Shown piece by piece: positions 1-7,633 of a stretch of DNA of 64,000 bases (positions are counted from its first letter, which is position 1; every line of letters begins with the position of its first letter). Both the position numbers and the translations under genes were made by a program. This DNA is from Actinomadura macra NBRC 14102. GTDB lineage: Bacteria; Actinomycetota; Actinomycetes; Streptosporangiales; Streptosporangiaceae. The notes under the pieces are model-generated. The model ran no database searches. It worked only from the letters and a program-made list of their open reading frames with translations, and was not told the origin of the DNA. The stretch covers positions 372,001 to 436,000 of the forward strand of contig NZ_BCQT01000006.1 of the NCBI RefSeq assembly GCF_001552215.1, given 5' to 3'.

Positions 1-1
1 G

Positions 2-616
2 GCCCGGGCGGCACGCGCCCTCGCCGACGGCCCCGACGTCGTCTCCGGCAGGCTGCTCGCCAGCGACGGTGACCGGGCCCAATGGCGGTTCGCCGACGAG
101 CCGCGCCCCATCGACGCCCGCACGGTCTGGTCACACGCGCGCATCGAGACCTGCTTCTTCCAAGCGCCGGTCCTGCGCACGACCGGCGGCTTCGACGAGG
201 ACCTCGGGGTCGGCTGCGGCACTCCCTGGCAATCGGGTGCGGAGACCGAACTCCTCCTGCGTGCGCTGAAGCGAGGACGGACGCTCACCTACGACCCGGA
301 CATCCGCGTGTACGAACACGACCCGGACGAGCCGCATGCTTCCGACCCCGTCCACCGGGCGAAGGCCAGGCACACGGCGCGCGGTGCCGGGCACGTCTAC
401 CGGCGGCACTATGGCGCCGCCACGTGCGCCAAGATCGTGGCTCGCCCCCTGGGCGCCGCCGTTCTGAGCCTGGCACGGGGCCGCATCCCGGACGCCCGCA
501 GGCACCTGCACAAGGCCATCGGACGCGTCGAGGGCATGACCGGCATCCTGTTCAGGGCTCCGGGGCCGGTCGCCCCCCAGCCGAGAGGTTCCGCCCAAGG
601 TGGCGGTTCTGCGTAA
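2..616 (+). CDS. Family 2 glycosyltransferase, C-terminal part (5' end outside window)
   Basis: The open frame enters from the left edge and ends in TGA at 614-616. About 204 codons are visible and the start is missing. What is seen is the second half of a GT-A fold glycosyltransferase: a segment reading FDEDLGVGCGTPW, then GAETELLLRALKRG and YDPDIRVYEHD, which is the usual acceptor/base region of family 2 enzymes (the Glu of the 'E-LL-R' stretch normally acts near the active site). The catalytic DxD is upstream of the window. The tail is Arg/Ala rich with no clear membrane segment. An LCP protein follows 92 bp later on the same strand, so a role in cell-envelope glycopolymer synthesis is a reasonable inference, but donor and acceptor cannot be named. 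Confidence 0.8.
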   Translation, partial: ARAARALADGPDVVSGRLLASDGDRAQWRFADEPRPIDARTVWSHARIETCFFQAPVLRTTGGFDEDLGVGCGTPWQSGAETELLLRALKRGRTLTYDPDIRVYEHDPDEPHASDPVHRAKARHTARGAGHVYRRHYGAATCAKIVARPLGAAVLSLARGRIPDARRHLHKAIGRVEGMTGILFRAPGPVAPQPRGSAQGGGSA

Positions 617-708
617 GCGGTCAACGGCAAACCCGGGGTTCGTCAAAGACTCGCCGCCGCCCTGCCTGGCGCGCCCTTCGGGAAAGCACGTGCGGGCAGG
701 CTGAACGG

Positions 709-1674
709 ATGTTGGAGAGCGGGAGAAGGCGCCGGGTCATGATCGGCTGCGGCGGGCTGGTGCTGGGCGTCCTGCTACTGCTGGGCGGCGGCGCCTACCT
801 GCTGCAACGCGCCTACGACGGGCAGGTCAGGCGTATCGCGGGCGCGCTGCCCGGCACGGCGGGGCGACCGGCGTCGGGACGCGGCGAGAACTGGCTGCTG
901 ATCGGCTCCGACCGGCGCGCCGACCAGCCCTCGATGGGCGCCCGCGCGGACACGATCATGCTCGTCCACCTGTCCGGACGCGGCGACCGGGTGTCGGTGA
1001 TCGCGATCCCCCGGGACGGCTGGGTCGCCGTCCCCGGACACGGCACCACGAAGATCAACGCCGCGTTCGCCTACGGTGGCCCCCCGCTGCTGATCCGGAC
1101 GATCGAGCAGCTCACCGGCGTGCGCGTCGATCACTACGCGGCGTTGGACTTCGGCGGCTTCGTGAAGATGACGGACGCACTCGGCGGCGTGGACGTGACC
1201 GTGACCAAACGCACACACGATCCGATGCACGACCGCACCTGGCCCGCCGGGCACCAGCACCTGAACGGCGTGGAGGCGCTGGACTTCGTCCGGCAACGCT
1301 GGAACCTGCCCGCCGGCGACCTCGACCGCATCAAGCGCCAGCAGGCGTTCCTGCACGCCCTCGCCGACAAGGCCATGGACACCCGCAACCCGATCAAGCT
1401 CGACCGGTTCGTCCGCGCGACGACCCGCTCGGTGACCGTGGACGACTCGGTCTCGTCCGGCACGCTGCGCGGCCTCGCCGGGCGGTTGGCACAGATCTCG
1501 CTGATGGAGTATCTCACCGCCCCGGTCGACAAGCCCGCCATGAAGGACGGGCAGAGCGTGGTCCTCCTGGACGCCGGACGGCTACAGCAGCTGTTCACCG
1601 CCGTCCGTGACGACCGGATCGGCGACTACGTGGCCCGCAACGGGGCGGCCAACGCGGTGGAGACCGTCCGCTGA
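709..1674 (+). CDS. LytR-CpsA-Psr (LCP) family envelope glycopolymer transferase
   Basis: This 321-aa protein begins MLESGRRRRVMIG, followed by one membrane segment (about residues 12-30) and an extracytoplasmic LCP domain. LCP hallmarks are visible: NWLLIGSDRR near residue 62, RADTIMLVHL, the strand IAIPRDGWV with the conserved Arg-Asp, the segment KINAAFAYGG, and LDRIKRQQAFL near the end. LCP enzymes transfer lipid-linked glycopolymers (teichoic acid-like, arabinogalactan or capsule) to peptidoglycan at the outer membrane face. The open frame runs much further upstream (to 82), but that part overlaps the glycosyltransferase. ATG 709 was chosen because it gives a normal N-terminus with positive charges before the membrane helix. 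It has no LytR_C domain, unlike the second LCP protein at 31191. Confidence 0.88.
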   Translation: MLESGRRRRVMIGCGGLVLGVLLLLGGGAYLLQRAYDGQVRRIAGALPGTAGRPASGRGENWLLIGSDRRADQPSMGARADTIMLVHLSGRGDRVSVIAIPRDGWVAVPGHGTTKINAAFAYGGPPLLIRTIEQLTGVRVDHYAALDFGGFVKMTDALGGVDVTVTKRTHDPMHDRTWPAGHQHLNGVEALDFVRQRWNLPAGDLDRIKRQQAFLHALADKAMDTRNPIKLDRFVRATTRSVTVDDSVSSGTLRGLAGRLAQISLMEYLTAPVDKPAMKDGQSVVLLDAGRLQQLFTAVRDDRIGDYVARNGAANAVETVR

Positions 1675-1685
1675 CCTGTCCAAAC

Positions 1686-1696
1686 ATGTCGGACAT
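1686..1696. promoter_or_regulatory. ATGTC-G-GACAT palindrome upstream of padR
   Basis: An 11-bp palindrome (five-base arms around one G) lies 77 bp before the padR start. Its ATGT/ACAT ends resemble the half-sites reported for many PadR operators, so it is a candidate second site beside the stronger repeat at 1727-1748. Short palindromes of this kind can occur by chance. Confidence 0.3.
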
Positions 1697-1726
1697 CTAG
1701 GCGATGTTCTAACAGCGGTCTGAATG

Positions 1727-1748
1727 GATTAGTCTAAGTGGACTAATC
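1727..1748. promoter_or_regulatory. Inverted-repeat operator upstream of padR
   Basis: GATTAGTC (1727-1734) and its exact complement GACTAATC (1741-1748) are separated by six bases. A third half-site, GACTAA, follows at 1755-1760, 13 bp before the ATG of padR. The arm contains TAGTCT (1730-1735), which fits a -10 hexamer, so a bound regulator would block the promoter. Autoregulation of the padR-MFS pair is the natural inference. The patch is visibly AT-richer than the surrounding coding DNA. Confidence 0.6.
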
Positions 1749-1772
1749 GACGTCGACTAAGAGGCCGCTGTC

Positions 1773-2423
1773 ATGTCCCGACCCCTCACGCCGCTCGCGC
1801 TGGCCGTCCTGCGCATGCTGTGCGACGGGCCCATGCACCCGTACGAGATGCAGCAACGCATCCGCGACCACGCCTACGACATCGCCGTAAAGATCACCCA
1901 CGGCTCGCTCTACCACTCGGTGGAGCGGCTCGCGGCGGCCGGGCTCATCGAGCCGCTGGAGACGAGCCGTGAGGGCCGCCGGCCCGAGCGCACCGTCTAC
2001 GCGGTCACGAGCGCCGGACGAGACGCCGCCCACGACCGGCTCGCCGAGCTGCTCGCCAAGCCCGTCGAGGAGTTCCCGCTGCTCGGTGCGGGTCTGGCCT
2101 TCCTCAACCTGCTGCCCGAGGCAGAGGTCGCCCGGCAGCTGCGGACCCGGGCGATCTTCCTGGAGGCGCAGCTCGCCGGGAACCGGACCGCCCACGAGTC
2201 ACTCCGCAAACAGGGCGTGGAACGCTACAAGCTGATCGACCACGAATGGACGCTCGCGCGGGCGCGCGCCGAGCTGGACTTCGTCCGGAGCCTGGCCGAC
2301 GACCTGGAGTCCGGGCTGCTCGCCTGGAAGGACGACGAGCACGGGCGTGCACACCACTCCCATGAGCACGGCACTGACCTGCACAGCACTGACCTGCACG
2401 GCACTGGCAAGGGGACCTCATGA
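1773..2423 (+). CDS. PadR family transcriptional regulator
   Basis: The 216-aa protein has the PadR winged-helix domain at residues 1-90: LTPLALAVLRMLCDGPMHPYEM, then the wing KITHGSLYHSVERLAAAGLIE and a hairpin ending RTVYAVTSAGR. A helical Vir-type C-terminal dimerisation domain follows (about 95-185). PadR proteins usually repress a neighbouring efflux gene and release DNA on ligand binding. The gene ends in ATGA, overlapping the start of the DHA2 transporter by 4 bp, so the two are translationally coupled and the transporter is the likely target. The last 30 residues are unusual: a His-rich tail with a TDLHSTDLHGT duplication, absent from ordinary PadR proteins, which could bind metal. 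A GAGG ribosome site sits at 1761-1764. Confidence 0.92.
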   Translation: MSRPLTPLALAVLRMLCDGPMHPYEMQQRIRDHAYDIAVKITHGSLYHSVERLAAAGLIEPLETSREGRRPERTVYAVTSAGRDAAHDRLAELLAKPVEEFPLLGAGLAFLNLLPEAEVARQLRTRAIFLEAQLAGNRTAHESLRKQGVERYKLIDHEWTLARARAELDFVRSLADDLESGLLAWKDDEHGRAHHSHEHGTDLHSTDLHGTGKGTS

Positions 2424-4033
2424 GTAGATGGCGCGGAAACCCGTGGGCGATCCTGCTCACCCTCTCCCTCGGGTTCTTCATGACGTTGCTGGACCTGACG
2501 ATCGTGAACATCGCGATCCCCAGCATGATCGACAAGTTGGACGCCTCGCTCGACGAGGTGCTGTGGGTCGTCAACGCCTACATCCTGGTGCTGGCGGTGC
2601 TGCTGATCACCGCCGGCCGGCTCGGCGACCTGTGGGGCAAGAAGAACCTGTTCATCGGCGGCGTGGCCCTGTTCACGCTGGCCAGCCTGGCATGCGGGAT
2701 CTCCCAGGACCCGACGCAGCTCATCGCCGCGCGTGCCGTCCAGGGGCTCGGCGCCGCGCTGCTGATGCCGCAGACCATGTCGATCATCATCGGCGTGTTC
2801 CCGGCGGAGCGCCGCGGCGCCGCCCTCGGCGTCTGGGGCGCGGTGGCGGGCCTGTCCACCATCGCGGGCCCCACGGTCGGCGGCCTGCTCGTCACCACCC
2901 TCGACTGGCGGTGGATCTTCTTCGTGAACCTGCCGATCGGCATCCTGGTGCTGGTGATGGCCGTGCCGATCCTGCCCGGCCACACCCCGACCGTCCGGCA
3001 CCGCTTCGACGTCCTCGGCGTGCTGCTGGCCTCGGCCGCGCTGTTCTGCCTGACGTTCGCCCTCACCGAGGGCCAGAAGTACGACTGGGACGAGGGCATC
3101 TGGGGGCTCATCGCCGCCGGCGTCGCGCTGTTCGTCATCTTCGGCGTCCACCAGCGCACCCAGCAGAAGGGCGAGCCGCTGGTGCCGTTCTCGCTGTTCA
3201 GGGACCGCAACTTCACGATCCTGAACCTGGTCGGCGCGGCGGTCTCGATCGGCATGATCGGGCTGATGCTGCCGATGACCATCTACATGCAGTCGGTGCT
3301 CGGCTACAGCGCCCTCAAGGCCGGTCTCGTCATGGCGCCGGCCTCGGCGGTGTCGATGTTCCTCGCACCCGTGGCCGGCAAGCTGTCGGACCGCATCGGC
3401 GGCAAGTTCATCCTGATGACCGGCCTCACCCTCTACGGCCTCGGCATGCTGTGGCTCATCGCCATCACCGGCGTCGGGACGGACTGGACCGCGTTCATGG
3501 CCCCCTTCGCCGTCTGCGGCCTCGGCATCGGCGGCGTGTTCGCCCCGATGGCCACCGAGGCGACCCGCAACGTCCCGGCGCACCTCGCGGGCGCCGCGTC
3601 CGGCGTCAACAACACGATCCGGCAGGTCGGCTCGGTGCTCGGCAGCGCGGCCGTCGGCGCCGTCCTGCAGAACCAGCTCGCGTCCTCGCTGAAGGACGAG
3701 GCGACCACCCGCTCGGCGGCCCTCCCGCCGAACGTGCGGGGCGGCTTCGTCGACGGCTTCGCCGGCGCCGCCAAGGGCGGCCTGGAGGTCGGCGCGGGCC
3801 AGACCGGCGCCCAGCAGCACCTCCCGCCCGGCGTTCCCCCGAACGTGGCGCACCGCGTCCAGGAGCTGGCCGGCCAGGTCTTCTCCCACGGCTTCGTCCA
3901 CGCGATGAAGCCGACGATGGCGCTCCCCCTGGCCATCATCCTCATGGCCGCCGCCGCCTGCCTGGGCGTCAAGGGCTACCGCTCCGACACCCGCAGCAAC
4001 TCCCAGCCAGAACCCGCCCCACTACCCGGCTGA
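2420..4033 (+). CDS. DHA2 (EmrB/QacA) family MFS drug:proton antiporter
   Basis: The 537-aa polytopic protein fits the 14-helix DHA2 subfamily. Motif C-like and motif A-like features are visible: LDLTIVNIAIPSM in helix 1, GRLGDLWGKKNLF in loop 2-3 and GPTVGGLL in helix 5. There are further helices through to ALPLAIILMAAAACLGV near the C-terminus. Such proteins export lipophilic drugs, dyes or natural products in exchange for protons. A soluble loop of about 80 residues (near 420-490), rich in Gly and Gln, separates the last two helices, as is usual for the group. The start overlaps the padR stop (ATGA), so expression should follow PadR control. The substrate cannot be read from the sequence. 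Confidence 0.92.
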   Translation: MSRWRGNPWAILLTLSLGFFMTLLDLTIVNIAIPSMIDKLDASLDEVLWVVNAYILVLAVLLITAGRLGDLWGKKNLFIGGVALFTLASLACGISQDPTQLIAARAVQGLGAALLMPQTMSIIIGVFPAERRGAALGVWGAVAGLSTIAGPTVGGLLVTTLDWRWIFFVNLPIGILVLVMAVPILPGHTPTVRHRFDVLGVLLASAALFCLTFALTEGQKYDWDEGIWGLIAAGVALFVIFGVHQRTQQKGEPLVPFSLFRDRNFTILNLVGAAVSIGMIGLMLPMTIYMQSVLGYSALKAGLVMAPASAVSMFLAPVAGKLSDRIGGKFILMTGLTLYGLGMLWLIAITGVGTDWTAFMAPFAVCGLGIGGVFAPMATEATRNVPAHLAGAASGVNNTIRQVGSVLGSAAVGAVLQNQLASSLKDEATTRSAALPPNVRGGFVDGFAGAAKGGLEVGAGQTGAQQHLPPGVPPNVAHRVQELAGQVFSHGFVHAMKPTMALPLAIILMAAAACLGVKGYRSDTRSNSQPEPAPLPG

Positions 4034-4047
4034 GGCCCAGCCAGGCC

Positions 4048-4560
4048 CTACAGAGATCTGTATTCGCCCTTGTAGTAGATGAGGGGGGCGGCGTGGGGGG
4101 CGGGGGTTTCCAGAGCGAGGACCTCGCCCACCACGATGCTGTGGTCGCCGCCGTCGTGGACGGCGTGGGTGCGGCACTCCAGGGTGGCGATGGCGCCGGT
4201 GAAGGTGGCGGCGCCCGTGGCGGGGCCGCGGGTGTGGGGCCAGCCCTGGAGTTGCCCGTCCAGCGCGCGGCCGCGGGTGGCGAACCATTCGGAGGCGTCC
4301 CGCATGTCGTCGGGGAGGATGGAGACCGCCCAGCGGCCTGTGTCCAAGACCACATCGTGGAAACGCGCGACCTTCTCCGCGCAGAACAGGACGAGCAGCG
4401 GCTCCAGCGACACCGAGGTGAAGGCGTTGACCGTCATCGCGTGGTCTTCGCCGTCCACGACGGTCGTGACGATGGCCACACCGGTCGCGAATCTGCCGGC
4501 CACCTCCCGGAACAGCGCGGGGTCGATGTCGGGGCGGGCGGAGAGGGGGTCACTGGTCAC
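4048..4560 (-). CDS. Flavin reductase domain protein (FMN-binding split barrel)
   Basis: This 170-aa protein covers a whole flavin reductase-like domain. It opens FREVAGRFATGVAIVTT, carries the FMN/substrate strand HAMTVNAFTSVSLEPLLVLFC and ends with the family's IVVGEVLAL and PLIYYKGEYRSL signatures. These enzymes reduce FMN or FAD with NAD(P)H, usually to supply a two-component monooxygenase, but no partner oxygenase lies nearby. It is convergent with the DHA2 transporter (14 bp between stops). ATG 4560 is the first start that preserves the N-terminal helix. The gene stands alone, so the specific flavin and partner are unknown. Confidence 0.9.
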   Translation of the reverse strand: MTSDPLSARPDIDPALFREVAGRFATGVAIVTTVVDGEDHAMTVNAFTSVSLEPLLVLFCAEKVARFHDVVLDTGRWAVSILPDDMRDASEWFATRGRALDGQLQGWPHTRGPATGAATFTGAIATLECRTHAVHDGGDHSIVVGEVLALETPAPHAAPLIYYKGEYRSL

Positions 4561-4584
4561 AACGCGCTCACTCTACCCGCGCGC

Positions 4585-5085
4585 CTACCCGCGGGTACGC
4601 GCCGCCCTCCCCAGCAGCCATTGGCCGGGCGGCCCGGTCGCGGGGACGCGCACCACTCCGAGGACGGCGGCGACCATGCCCCCGATGATGTACACGTAGC
4701 CGGCGAGCGTCGCCTGCACGACGAGGTCGCCTTCGGGCCGCTGCATCGACATGACGAACACCACGATGCCCCAGACGACCGCGGGGATCGTCGCGCCGAG
4801 CCGTCCGCCCATGCCCCAGCCGGAGAGCCGCACCATCGCGAACACCAGCGCGACGAGGACGATCGCCACCGCGGGGACCCCGCCGGGCGTCCAGTCCTGC
4901 GCGAAGGAGCCGAGCAGGCCGACGACGCCGCCAAGGAGACCGAGCGCCGCGTAGGCGGCGCCGGACACGAACGCGTCCACGGTGCCCTCGCCGGCGCCGG
5001 GGGCGTCCTCGGCCGCGCCGGGCGGCGGCACCGGTGCCTCGTCGTCCTCTTCCACGGACGCCAGCGTATCCATCGGCTCAGTCAC
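4585..5085 (-). CDS. Conserved actinobacterial membrane protein (DUF6113-like)
   Basis: The 166-aa protein has an acidic, Pro-rich N-terminus of about 33 residues followed by four hydrophobic segments (roughly 37-60, 68-88, 95-114 and 124-146) and a short basic tail. It resembles the DUF6113 proteins that sit beside mshB in other actinobacteria; this is recognition from memory. The start overlaps the 3' end of mshB by 8 bp (5078-5085), so it is co-translated with mycothiol biosynthesis. No catalytic motif is seen and no function is assigned. Confidence 0.75.
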   Translation of the reverse strand: MTEPMDTLASVEEDDEAPVPPPGAAEDAPGAGEGTVDAFVSGAAYAALGLLGGVVGLLGSFAQDWTPGGVPAVAIVLVALVFAMVRLSGWGMGGRLGATIPAVVWGIVVFVMSMQRPEGDLVVQATLAGYVYIIGGMVAAVLGVVRVPATGPPGQWLLGRAARTRG

Positions 5086-5983
5086 GCGCGTCCGACAACC
5101 CGGCGAACAGGTCGCGTTCCCGCCGTCCCGGGCCGACCGGCCCGAGCTCGCCGTCCTGGAGGATGAAGTACTCGGTGCCGAACGCCTGCTGGCCGAGGTT
5201 GTTCGACAGGGCGAAGAACGGCCCGACCCGCTCGGGGGCCACGACGATCTGGGTGCGGTGGGCGCGCAGCGCGTTGAGCTTGGCGGGCAGGTGGGCGCGG
5301 GCGTCCACGGCGGTGGTGACCTCGTCGTCGGCGACGCCGCTGCCCAGCTCGTCCAGCCCGGCGACGCGCGCGAACGGCAGCTTGGCCTCGCGCATCACCG
5401 CGATGGCGCGGGCGAGCACGATGCGCGGCGTGGCATAGGCGTAGAACTTGGCGGCGCGCCACGGCTGGGCACCGTCGTCGTGGGACGGGTCGGCCGCGAG
5501 CTCGAAGGCCCGCCGCGTGACGCGGTGCGCCTGGATGTGGTCGGGGTGCCCGTAGTTGCCCCGGTCGTCGTAGGTGACGATCACCTGCGGCCTGACCTCG
5601 CGGATGACCGCCGCGAGGTCGGGTGCGGCGGCGGCCGGATCCGCCTGCCAGAAGCAGCGCGGGTCGTCGTTGGTCGCGGCGCCCATCATGCCGGAGTCGC
5701 GCCAGCGGCCCGGCCCGCCGAGGAAGCGGTGATCACGGACGCCGAGCGCCGCGCACGCCGCCTCCAGCTCCCCGATCCGGTACGCGCCGAGCCTGTCCTC
5801 CTTGTCGGAGGCCAGGTGGCGCAGCTCGTCGGGGATGACCTCACCCTCCTCGCCCAGCGTGCAGGTGACGAGACAGACGTGGGCGCCCTCGGCGGCGTAC
5901 TTGGCCATGGTCGCCCCGGTCCCGATGGACTCGTCGTCCGGATGGGCGTGGACGAACAGGATCCGCGGCTCCTTCATAGACAA
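5078..5983 (-). CDS. mshB: N-acetyl-1-D-myo-inosityl-2-amino-2-deoxy-alpha-D-glucopyranoside deacetylase
   Basis: MshB removes the acetyl group from GlcNAc-inositol, the second step in making mycothiol, the main low-molecular-weight thiol of actinobacteria. The 301-aa protein matches the family length. The zinc motif AHPDDE lies at residues 12-17 and the third ligand region HPDHIQAHR near 155-163. The mycothiol-specific segment [16 protein letters not shown] lies in between. General PIG-L deacetylases such as Mca share the AHPDD motif; the length and the C-terminal sequence favour MshB. It overlaps the downstream DUF6113-like gene by 8 bp. The ATG at 5983 gives the expected compact N-terminus. 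Confidence 0.92.
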   Translation of the reverse strand: MSMKEPRILFVHAHPDDESIGTGATMAKYAAEGAHVCLVTCTLGEEGEVIPDELRHLASDKEDRLGAYRIGELEAACAALGVRDHRFLGGPGRWRDSGMMGAATNDDPRCFWQADPAAAAPDLAAVIREVRPQVIVTYDDRGNYGHPDHIQAHRVTRRAFELAADPSHDDGAQPWRAAKFYAYATPRIVLARAIAVMREAKLPFARVAGLDELGSGVADDEVTTAVDARAHLPAKLNALRAHRTQIVVAPERVGPFFALSNNLGQQAFGTEYFILQDGELGPVGPGRRERDLFAGLSDARD

Positions 5984-6036
5984 CGAGCCTACTCAGGACG
6001 AGAACCCCCGGCGTTCGCCGCCCTACTCGGACCGTC

Positions 6037-7455
6037 CTAATCGTCGCTGTTCGACCCACCGTCTCCGCCGCCACCACCACCGCCGCCACCGCCGGAGGTG
6101 GGGGTAGTCGCGGGTGTGGTCGGCGGAGTCGGCGTGTCCGTGGGCTCGCTGGTCGGCGTGGTGTCGGGAGTGGTGGGCTCGGTCGTCGGGGTCGTGGGCG
6201 ACTGCGTGTCGGGCCTGCGGGTGCGGGACCGCGTCGGCTCCGGCTCCTGGGACTGTTCTTCGGACGGGGTCTCCGATGCCGATTCGGACTCGGAGACCGA
6301 CGGGGAGACGGGCGTGGTCGGGTCGTTGTTGTTACGGTTCGCCATGAACAGGCCCACGACGAGCGCGAGTACCGCGATGGCGGCGACGGCGGCGATGATC
6401 GGCAGCTTGGACTTGCGCTCGGGCTCGAAGCCGTCGTAGCCGGTGCCGCGGGTACGGCCGCCGTACGGCGGCTGCTGGACCGGCGGCAGCGTCCCGGTGT
6501 ACGCGGCGGGCGACACGCGCCGCGTCGCCCCGCCGGGCGCACCGGCTCCGGGCATCATCGCGGCCGCCCCGGCGCCCGCGGCGAGCGTCGAGCCCTCCGC
6601 CAGCATCGTGGTGGCCTGCGCCGGGTCGTCCATGCGGGTCTGCCCGGCACCGCCCGGCCCGCTGCCGATCAGGGCCATCATGAGCTGCTGCGCGGTCGGG
6701 CGCCGCTCGGGTTCCTTGACCAGGCACGCGGCGATGAGCCGGTGCAGGTCGGCCGGGACGCCCTCCAGCGACGGCGGCTCATGCATCACCCGGTTGATCA
6801 CGGCGACGACGGTGTCGTCACCGAACGGCGGGCGGCCGGTCGCGGCGAACACCAGCGTGGTCGCCCACGCCCACACGTCCACCGCCTCGGTGAGCGTGGC
6901 GCCCGCCACCTGCTCGGGTGCCATGTAGGACGGGGTGCCGATCGCCTTGGTCGCTGCGGTCTGCCCGGTGTCCAGGGCCCGCGCGATACCGAAGTCGATC
7001 ACTCGCGGCCCGTCCGGCGCCATGATCACGTTGTGCGGCTTGAAGTCGCGGTGCACGATCCCGGCCTGGTGGATCGCCACCATCGCGGTCGCGGTACCGA
7101 TCGCGAGCCGGTCCAGCGGGGCTCCGGTGATCGGGCCGGCGTCGGTGACCTGCTTGTACAGCGACGGGCCCGGCACGTACTCGCTGGCGATGTAGGGCTG
7201 ATCGCCCGCGACGTCGGCCTCCAGGACCTGCGCGGTGCAGAACCGCGCGACCTGCTTGGCCGCCTGCGCCTCGCGCACGAACCGGTTGCGCGCGGACGCG
7301 TCACCGGCCAGATCGGCGCGCAGCAGCTTGATCGCGGCCCGGTTCCCGGAGGCGTCGAGGCCCGCGTAGACGACCCCCTGGCCGCCCTCGCCGAGCCGTT
7401 CGACGATCTCGTACGAGCCAAGCCGCCGGGGATCTCCCGGCTGCAGCTCCGGCAT
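6037..7455 (-). CDS. Membrane-anchored eukaryote-like Ser/Thr protein kinase
   Basis: The 472-aa protein has a complete Hanks kinase domain at about 14-270: glycine loop GEGGQGVVYAG, Lys in AAIKLLRAD, catalytic HRDFKPHNVI near residue 136, DFGIA, and the APEQ segment. HRDFKPHN instead of HRDLKPEN is a mild variation that retains the catalytic Asp and Asn. A Gly/Ala-rich linker leads to one membrane helix (about 348-370) and an external tail of about 100 residues rich in Thr, Pro and Ser. The tail ends in about ten consecutive glycines and an acidic SNSDD. No PASTA or other sensor domain is present. The frame is open to 7641, but ATG 7455 is preceded by AGGAG and starts exactly before the kinase fold. 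It is divergent from the S9 peptidase. Confidence 0.92.
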   Translation of the reverse strand: MPELQPGDPRRLGSYEIVERLGEGGQGVVYAGLDASGNRAAIKLLRADLAGDASARNRFVREAQAAKQVARFCTAQVLEADVAGDQPYIASEYVPGPSLYKQVTDAGPITGAPLDRLAIGTATAMVAIHQAGIVHRDFKPHNVIMAPDGPRVIDFGIARALDTGQTAATKAIGTPSYMAPEQVAGATLTEAVDVWAWATTLVFAATGRPPFGDDTVVAVINRVMHEPPSLEGVPADLHRLIAACLVKEPERRPTAQQLMMALIGSGPGGAGQTRMDDPAQATTMLAEGSTLAAGAGAAAMMPGAGAPGGATRRVSPAAYTGTLPPVQQPPYGGRTRGTGYDGFEPERKSKLPIIAAVAAIAVLALVVGLFMANRNNNDPTTPVSPSVSESESASETPSEEQSQEPEPTRSRTRRPDTQSPTTPTTEPTTPDTTPTSEPTDTPTPPTTPATTPTSGGGGGGGGGGDGGSNSDD

Positions 7456-7633
7456 GGACCACTCCTTTAGCACCCGCGACGACAACGTGGTTGGGGAGGC
7501 TTTGAGCTTACGCGAGCGCGGACCGGACCACGGGTCGTTCCCGCCCGCACGGCGACGACCCGTGATCATACGGGCACGCGCAAGCCGTGCGCCGTACATC
7601 CGGGGCGTTGCGGGGCTGGCAGACTCAGATGCC

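Noticed and set aside
2225..3901. Long minus-strand open frame (558 codons) over the DHA2 transporter
   Set aside because: It is the antisense shadow of a GC-rich gene: Asp/His/Arg/Gly-rich, no domain, no ribosome site, while the plus-strand frame has clear membrane helices.
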